Assembly (NCBI GenBank): GCA_018806915.1
Contig: JAGKQI010000077.1
Span: 62,001-126,000, forward strand
From: Phytophthora colocasiae
Lineage: Eukaryota; Oomycota; Peronosporomycetes; Peronosporales; Peronosporaceae
Reading direction: 5' to 3'
DNA: 64,000 nt
How positions within the stretch are numbered: the first letter of the stretch is position 1; every line of letters begins with the position of its first letter. The position numbers and the translations under genes are program-made. The notes below the pieces were generated by a model that saw nothing but the letters and a program-made list of their open reading frames with translations, searched no databases and had not been told where the DNA came from. Positions 58,243 to 64,000 of the stretch are shown here, one piece after another.

Positions 58243-59436
58243 TCAGCTCACTGGAGCTGCGGGGTCAGGTGACGATGCTGCTGCAGATGACGCAGCCCGC
58301 ACGCGCGTCGTCGGCGTCAGCGCCTCCGCGCTCGCCCCCGCGGGGTCCCAATATGGCTTGAGTAAGCCGGCGTAGAACACGGGATGTGTTTGCATCCGCT
58401 TCGGCAAGTCCAGCGTGTATGCCAGGCCCTTCTTGGCCACGACCGTGAACGGTCTGATAAAGCGCGGGTGCAACTTCGTCTTAAAGACGGCCGACACTGC
58501 ATGTGTAGGTAGGTTCTTAGCGTTTAATAAAACTTGGTCACCGACCTTGAATTCCCACACATTGCCTCTGCCTTTTGCATCAGCCTGTTCCTTTTGAACA
58601 TCTTGTCGCGTCACGCACTCGTCGTAAGACGCTCAATCTCATCGAGAGGAAGTCATCGACTTGCTTACGAACAGCAAGAGGGCTGACATCAGCAAGCTCG
58701 GAGTCAAGCGACGGCACAGCCTCTCCCCCACCAAACCCGAGGCTACCGCGTGGCGGAGTGAGCGGGACGCGCGGATGCGCAAGGCCGTTCACGTAGAACG
58801 GGGTGAAGCCTGTCGAGGCATGCACCGCGTTGTTCATTGAGAACTCAACGAGAGGGAGCATAGCGCTCCAACGCTTCGGCGTTTCAGCGCATACGCTGCG
58901 GAGGATGTCCTCCAGAACGCGGTTCACGCGTTCGGTCTGACCGTCGGTCTGCGGATGATCCACCGTGGACATGTTCAGTCGAGTGCCAAGCACTTTAAAG
59001 ACGGACGTCCAGAAGTGACCCGTGAAACGGGGGTCTCGATCCGAGACAATGGTCTCTGGCAGCCCATGCTGACGGAAGACCTGATCGATAAAGATCGTCG
59101 CTGTACCAGCGCCATCGACGGTGTCCGGCACAGCCGCTAGGTGAGCCATCTTGCTCGGACGGTCAACAAAGACCACCACGCCCGTGTTGCCCGCCGAGTC
59201 CTTCGGCAGGCCAAACACAAAGTCCATACTCATGGACTACCAACACCCAGAGGGTACAGGCAAGCTCGCCAATGGCGCCGTCGCATGCGGCGAGGGTTTA
59301 ACCCGTTGACACGTCTCGCACGTGCGCACATATGTGCTGACCCACTTGTACAGCTTCAGCCACCAGTACATGGAGCTCACTGAGCCGTAGGTCTACTCGC
59401 GACCGAGGTGGCCGCTTGTTAACGTGTCGTGGGCCT
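58243..59436 (-). mobile_element. Array unit 12 (integrase only, joined to element C)
   Basis: Right end of the array. It has the full-length integrase without the long-class base loss (ctcggacgg is intact near 59155), so it resembles the parental state. It shares the 11-bp deletion (cttg|tcgcgtc near 58605) of all units. At 59437 ggcctca is joined to cacctt, skipping the roughly 140 bp present in element A, and sequence continues as fragment C. Confidence 0.82.
58580..59233 (-). pseudogene. Integrase core of unit 12, catalytic residues intact
   Basis: 217 codons with [29 protein letters not shown] and [14 protein letters not shown], supplying the D, D and E of the integrase active site. It is separated from the C-terminal module (58243-58614) by the shared 11-bp deletion, and its zinc-finger part is cut by TAG near 59388, so full function is unlikely. 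Confidence 0.75.
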
Positions 59437-60404
59437 CACCTTCGAGTCCTTAAACTCATCGCTCCATAGATCTTAAAGCAACGCGACAAAAGAGTCGTCC
59501 TGAGCATACGCTGCTCGAACTATGTCCTTTACGGGCGACGTCACCGAAGTGACATGAGATAACTCATAGTCCGGGTGACGCGACAACGCGTCCGCGAGGA
59601 CGTTCTGCCTGCAGGCTTGTACTTCACTTCGAAGTTATACTCTGCAAAGAAGGAGAGCCATCGGGCCATCCTCTGCGAGAGGTGAGGCGACTGCGTCGCT
59701 GTGCGTAGTGACGCATGATCCGTGTAGATCACAAACGGCTTGGAGCCGAGCAGGTGAACCCTGAATTTGACGAGGGTGTACTTCATCGCAAGTAGCTCCT
59801 TGTCATGAACTGGACAGTTCTTCTCAGCAGCCTAGAGCTGCCGAGACTCAAACGCAATGACGCGTTCGCGCCCTTCGGCGTCCGCTTGTAGCAAAGCACT
59901 GCCGTTGGCAAAGTCCGAGGCGTCAGAGACGATCGGGGTCTGGCAACGCCAGTATCGGTGCCTGAAGCAGGCTACCCTTTATACGAGCGAGCGCACGCTC
60001 GTGCTCAACACGCCACACCCATTCGGTATCCTTCTTAAGGAGATCCGTCATTAGCTGAGCCAACTCAGCGTAATTCTCGCTGTACTTGTGCAAGTAGTTG
60101 GTCAAGCCAAGCCACTTACGCAAGTCCTTCTGGTTCAGGGGAACCGGCCAGTCCACAATGGCCTCGACCTTTGCTGGATCAGCACGAAGGCCATGCTTCC
60201 CAATGAAGCACCCTAGGAAGGGGATTTCTTCCGCGCTTTAAAGACGCGCTTGTCCGCGTTGGCGTACAACTTGTTCGTGCGCATGCACTCGAGCACAGCT
60301 CGTACGTGCTCCACGTGTACCTCGACATCAGTCTTTCCGTGCTCAGCACGACTGTGGACGAACACGTCGTCAAAATACGTCTGTGCGAATGCCCACAGGG
60401 GCCT
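59437..60404 (-). mobile_element. Gypsy fragment C: RNase H and reverse transcriptase part
   Basis: Related to element A pol but more diverged. RNase H frame 59541-59786 ([20 protein letters not shown]), connection/RT frames 59923-60156 and 60213-60449 with [13 protein letters not shown]. Frameshifts include ctgcctgcaggc near 59607 and a lost stretch near 59925. It ends exactly where the LTR of element B begins (60405), so B appears to have inserted into C. Confidence 0.82.
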
Positions 60405-60786
60405 TGTAACGCGGATGTTACACGAATGTTTCTTGTTGGTGTGTGACACACGTTAATACATTTATGTGGGTACATAATGGTGTGGCACACACGAGTAGAT
60501 ACGTAGATGACCTCAGAGCCTCACGTTGCATTTTGATTCGGATTTAGTATATATGATACTAAATCCGTGACATTTAGGATTAGGGCAGATAAAGTCAATA
60601 AAAATCAGTTTGCATTTTACATAGTTAGTGTTAGTTCTTTATTATAGGGACACTGACTCTGTGAGTCCCGTATTTAGTGGACTACTGGGTTCTTGTATTG
60701 AACCGAAGGCTAGCGCCTTGCAAGCGAGACTCTACGAGTCAACTAAACTTCCTCTGTGCGGTGCACACCTACGCAGCCCCGCTGCA
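60405..60786 (+). repeat. 5' LTR of element B
   Basis: About 382 bp, starting TGTAACGCGGATGTTACACG and ending CTGCA, two bases before TGGTAGCAC. The right two thirds align with the LTR of element A; the left third is diverged. It contains the hairpin at 60540-60566. Confidence 0.68.
60540..60566. repeat. 11-bp perfect hairpin inside element B LTR
   Basis: GGATTTAGTAT at 60540-60550 and ATACTAAATCC at 60556-60566, with loop atatg. Arms are identical to those in the LTR of element A, whose loop is different. Confidence 0.8.
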
Positions 60787-60843
60787 TCTGGTAGCACTTG
60801 TAGTCAATCCAACTCCTGAGTCGAAGACTGTTTCTCTGTGAAA

Positions 60844-61813
60844 ATGGAGCAAGAAGTATACGCTCACTTGACTCCGAGTCAGCGGGATACGCTTAATAAG
60901 CTTACGTCCTTGCTAGGCTCTGAAGGTATGGCGCACCTCGCGTCTCAAGGGCCGGAGGCCGTCAACGCGCGCCTGGAGGCATTTGCCTCGTACGAGAACG
61001 CTCTCGTTGAGCACATTCAGGGGGAATGTAAAAGGGGCCGCCTCTGCTCCGAGAGCTAAGCCTGTCACGCCCAGCGTGAAGACCTTTCACGGGCACGAAG
61101 GAGAGAACCTCCTGTTGTGGACCCGAGAGGTCGAAATGGCCATGGGGACCGCTATGCTCCAGTTGGAAGGCCAACGTATGGCGTTCGCCATCTCTAAGCT
61201 TGAAGGGCGAGCACGAGAATGGGCCTTGACGTCTGGGACGTCGGTAGAAATGGCCTTCCCCACTTGGGGTGAGCTTAAGGCCAAGCTTACGCAAGTGTTT
61301 GCTCCGCCTAACCAGGCGTATCGCGTGCGGTCACGCTTCCTGCTTGCCGACAGGGCAAGAAGGACCTGGTGGACTATGTCCAAGAGCTGCGCACGCTCAT
61401 TGCCATGGCTGCCGACCCTCTACCTGAGGTGGTTACCGTGACCATCTTCATGGAAGGTTTACGAGCTGGCGTGGCCAGGACGGAGGCATTCCGTCAGAAT
61501 CCTCGCACCTTCGAGGACGCTGCCAGCGTGGCATTGAATGCCGAACACAACTTTAAGTTGTCGAGGGTCGGTGCTAACAGCACAGGGTCCGGGGGACCCA
61601 GGCCCATGGACCTCAGCTATGCTGAAGATGGAAGTAGCCGAGCTACGAGCTGCGGTGCAGCGTATGAGCACCCGCCGGTGCTACACGTGTGGTAGGCCCA
61701 CACATCTGAGGCCCAACTGCTCTCTGCGCAAAGAGCGCGCCGGCCAGAATCGCCGCAACCCTGCCGCGGGTCCCGCTTTGGGCTCTGCCCAGGGAAACAA
61801 CGGCTCCCAGTAG
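60844..61813 (+). pseudogene. Element B gag, frameshifted
   Basis: Begins [20 protein letters not shown], homologous to the gag of element A. An extra G (cagggggaatg near 61018) shifts the frame, a lost T near 61342 (cttcctgcttgcc) shifts it again, and a further shift near 61630 precedes the knuckle [14 protein letters not shown]. It ends NNGSQ at the TAG within the conserved stem-loop (61808-61831). Confidence 0.82.
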
Positions 61814-61831
61814 ACGCGGGGCGGTCTACTG
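61808..61831 (+). repeat. Element B copy of the gag-pol stem-loop
   Basis: CAGTAGAC at 61808-61815 and GTCTACTG at 61824-61831, identical in stem and loop to element A, again containing the gag TAG. Confidence 0.65.
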
Positions 61832-63718
61832 GGGAAGAACTGAGTTCTGCAGTGTGTGGGCAAAGCCCACGTAATCCCTGTGGGGCGGCACGTACTCCGC
61901 CGAGCGTAAACCAAGTAATCTCTGAGTGTATCTGACACTGGACCAACTACGGTCATTGATTGTGCAGTGGCACGTACTCCGACCGAGTTGATCGCTGAGT
62001 GTCTCTGACATTGGGCCTGGCGAGGCCGAAACCTGTGCGACGGCACGTACTCCGTCGAGTGGAAGTTCGTCGACTATACGACGCCATCGTAAGGCCCTTT
62101 GGGCGAGACGCTGTGCGTCTGAGTCATCCGCGACGTTGAGTGCCGACGCACAGGAGGACTGTGGACAGCTATACACTCTGGTTGATGGAGTGGACGGCAG
62201 TGCCGAAGGCAACGTCCTGCTGGACGGACTGCCGAGTGTTGACAAACTCCTTGAGCTAGAGGAGATGTCCTTCGCCGCCTTTGGCGATGCCTTGAAGGCT
62301 GGCGAACTCGCCGAGGTGGTCATCGTTCGACCTGAGGAGGAGTTAAACTCGTCGTCCCTCGTTGACGAGTCCGTCTTGGCCGAAGTCAAGAAGGTGTTGA
62401 ACGCCAGGAGTGGATCGGAGATCCTCAAGAATCCCTCGGATCCCTTCTACTCCTTGTTGAAGGAATATGGAGACGGCCTGCCTCCTGACCGAGGCGTTCG
62501 TCATGAGATCGACTTAGTTCCCGGAACTAAATACTGCGTGACCCGGCAGTGGCCTCTTCCTAAAGAGCAATGCGACGTCATTGACGCCTTCTTCCGTGCG
62601 AAGCACGCGGCGGGTCTCGTGCGCGAGAGCAAGTCTCCGCACTCCGCGCCAACGTTCTGTGTCAGAAAGCCGAATGGCAAGTGGCGTATCGTTCACGCTT
62701 TTAACAAGCTCAACGCTGCCACGATTCCGGCGCAGACGCCGATTCCTAGGAAGGATGTTCTTCAGAACAACATGGTTGGTTGCACCATGTACAGCGCGCT
62801 CGACTTAGTCGATGGCTACTATCAGCTGCTCATGCGAGCCAGTGATATTCCGTACAGCGGTGAGCACCCCGAGCGGTATGCTCTGGGAGTGGCTCGTCAT
62901 GCCCCAAGGGCTGTCGAACGCGCCTGCAACGTTCAATCGTCTAGTGACGCAGTTGTTCAGGCCCCTGTGGGCATTCGAACAGACGTATTTTGACGACGTG
63001 TTCGTCCACAGTCGTGCTGAGCACGGAAAGACTGATGTCGAGGTACACGTGGAGCACGTACGAGCTGTGCTCGAGTGCATGCGCACGAACAAATTGTACG
63101 CCAACGCAGACAAGTGCGTCTTTGGCGCGGAAGAAATCCCCTTCCTAGGGTGCTTCATTGGGAAGATGGCCTTCGTGCTGATCCAGCAAAGGTCAAGGCC
63201 ATTGTGGACTGGCCGGTTCCCCTGAACCAGAAGGACTTGCGTAAGTGGCTTGGCTTGACCAATTACTTGCACAAGTACAGCGAACTACGCTGAGTTGGCT
63301 CGGCCACTGTCGGATCTCCTTAAGAAGGATGCCGAATGGGTAAGGCGTGCTGTGCACGAGAGTGCGTTCGCTCGTATCAAGGATAGCCTGCTTTAGACAC
63401 CGATACTGGCGTTGCCAGACCCCGATTGTCCGTACGCCTCGGACTTTGCCATCGGCAGTGCTTTGCTACAGGCGGACGCCGAAGGCCGCGAACGCATCTT
63501 TACGTTTGAGTATCGGCAGCTCAAGGCTGCAGATAAGAAATATCCAGTTCATGAGAAGGAGCTACTTGCGATGAAGTACACCCTCGTCAAATTCAGGGTT
63601 CACCTGCTCGGCTCCAAGCCGTTTGTGATCTACACGGATCATGCGTCACTACGCACAGCGACGCAGTCGCCTCACCTCTCGCAGAGGATGGCCCGATGGC
63701 TCTCCTTCTTTGCGGAGG
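61814..63718 (+). pseudogene. Element B pol remnant lacking protease
   Basis: After ttctgcagtg the sequence jumps to tgtgggcaaagccc. Compared with element A about 620 bp, including the DSGA protease, are missing, with GTG at the junction. Reverse transcriptase follows: [14 protein letters not shown] (62136-62993), then after a shift [12 protein letters not shown] and YFDDVFVHS (62812-63225). RNase H is at 63412-63718 with [12 protein letters not shown] and [14 protein letters not shown]. Several frameshifts and a TAG near 63394. Integrase is absent. Confidence 0.82.
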
Positions 63719-64000
63719 CTTGAAGCAACGCGACACAAGAGTCGTCCTGAGCATACGCTGCTCGAACCATGTCCGTCACGGGCGACGTCACCGAGGTGAC
63801 ATGAGATAACTCATAGTCCGGGTGACGCGACAACGCGTCCGCGAGGACGTTCTGCCTGCAGGCTTGTACTTCACTTCGAAGTTATACTCTGCAAAGAAGG
63901 AGAGCCATCGGGCCATCCTCTGCGAGAGGTGAGGCGACTGCGTCGCTGTGCGTAGTGACGCATGATCCGTGTAGATCACAAACGGCTTGGAGCCGAGCAG
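63719..64000 (-). mobile_element. Gypsy fragment D: RNase H part, runs off the window
   Basis: Near-copy of 59470-59750 in fragment C, including the shared one-base loss at ctgcctgcaggc, so C and D come from one mutated ancestor. It is inverted relative to the RNase H end of element B, forming a large fold-back. Confidence 0.82.

Larger units (their letters stand above)
60405..63718 (+). mobile_element. Element B: truncated Ty3/gypsy element in opposite orientation
   Basis: LTR 60405-60786, candidate primer-binding site from 60789, gag 60844-61813, pol remnant 61814-63718. Same family as element A, judging by near-colinear gag and pol, but with many frameshifts and no protease. It ends within RNase H, where sequence folds back into fragment D. 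No 3' LTR in the window. Confidence 0.85.
17168..64000. mobile_element. Retroelement cluster: tandem chimeric-gypsy array with nested gypsy and copia elements
   Basis: From 17168 to the window edge nearly every base belongs to LTR-retrotransposon sequence. In order: array unit 1; element A (Ty3/gypsy, -); a copia fragment (-); array units 2 to 12 (-); gypsy fragment C (-); element B (Ty3/gypsy, +); gypsy fragment D (-). Array units are near-identical apart from diagnostic substitutions and many single-base indels. The region probably continues beyond the right edge. Confidence 0.92.

Noticed and set aside
17168..59436. CRISPR array or bacterial repeat system as an explanation of the periodicity
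   Set aside because: The repeat is 2.8-3.5 kb of retroelement coding sequence in a eukaryotic context with spliceosomal introns; there are no short direct repeats with unique spacers and no cas genes.
62805..63272. 155-codon - strand frame opposite element B pol
   Set aside because: It is antisense to reverse transcriptase; the sense strand carries the family motifs.

Overview
The window looks like nuclear DNA of an oomycete, most likely a Phytophthora-type species. Protein-coding genes are compact, carry a few introns of about 60-71 bp with GT..AG ends, and include a FYVE/ankyrin protein and two glycolate-oxidase paralogues of the kind seen in these genomes. About 47 of the 64 kb is nested LTR-retrotransposon sequence of the Ty3/gypsy and Ty1/copia types common in Phytophthora. 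The species assignment is inference; no rRNA or tRNA gene was seen.

Left part (1-17.15 kb), host genes. From left to right: a 5'-truncated nuclear-pore basket protein (TPR/MLP type, +) interrupted by one in-frame stop; a tail-to-tail pair of FMN-dependent 2-hydroxy-acid (glycolate) oxidase genes (+ then -), each with a reading-frame lesion; a small ZNF706/4F5-like zinc protein (+); the mitochondrial ATP synthase F1 delta subunit (+); a Tctex1-type dynein light chain rebuilt from three exons (+); a HAD-like protein with a DWDDT motif (-); an alanine-rich, probably decayed region (-); and an ankyrin-FYVE protein (-). Its start codon lies only about 20 bp from the first retroelement sequence.

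Right part (17.17-64 kb), retroelement cluster. The dominant structure is a tandem array of 12 units, some partial, all in the same orientation (coding strand -). A unit reads, in coding direction: broken gag with a CCHC knuckle, a ~0.9 kb non-coding spacer rich in GGATCC, a retropepsin fragment, an RNase H tail, then integrase, followed at once by the next gag. Reverse transcriptase and LTRs are absent. Units come in a long class (~3.46 kb) and a short class (~2.85 kb); the short class lacks the same 625 bp of integrase. Inactivating changes shared by nearly all units indicate copying at the DNA level after the element had died. A nearly intact Ty3/gypsy element (element A: LTR, gag and a 1347-residue pol) is fused to the array between units 1 and 2 and sits inside a copia fragment. 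At the right end the array runs into a broken element C (-), interrupted by an oppositely oriented, protease-less element B (+). B ends in a fold-back onto another RNase H fragment.

Reliability. Single-base insertions and deletions are frequent, both in single-copy genes (TPR, both oxidases, HAD) and especially in array units between about 44.6 and 58.3 kb. Much of this looks like low consensus accuracy, so copy number and 'pseudogene' calls need raw-read support. All assignments rest on reading motifs and alignments by eye.
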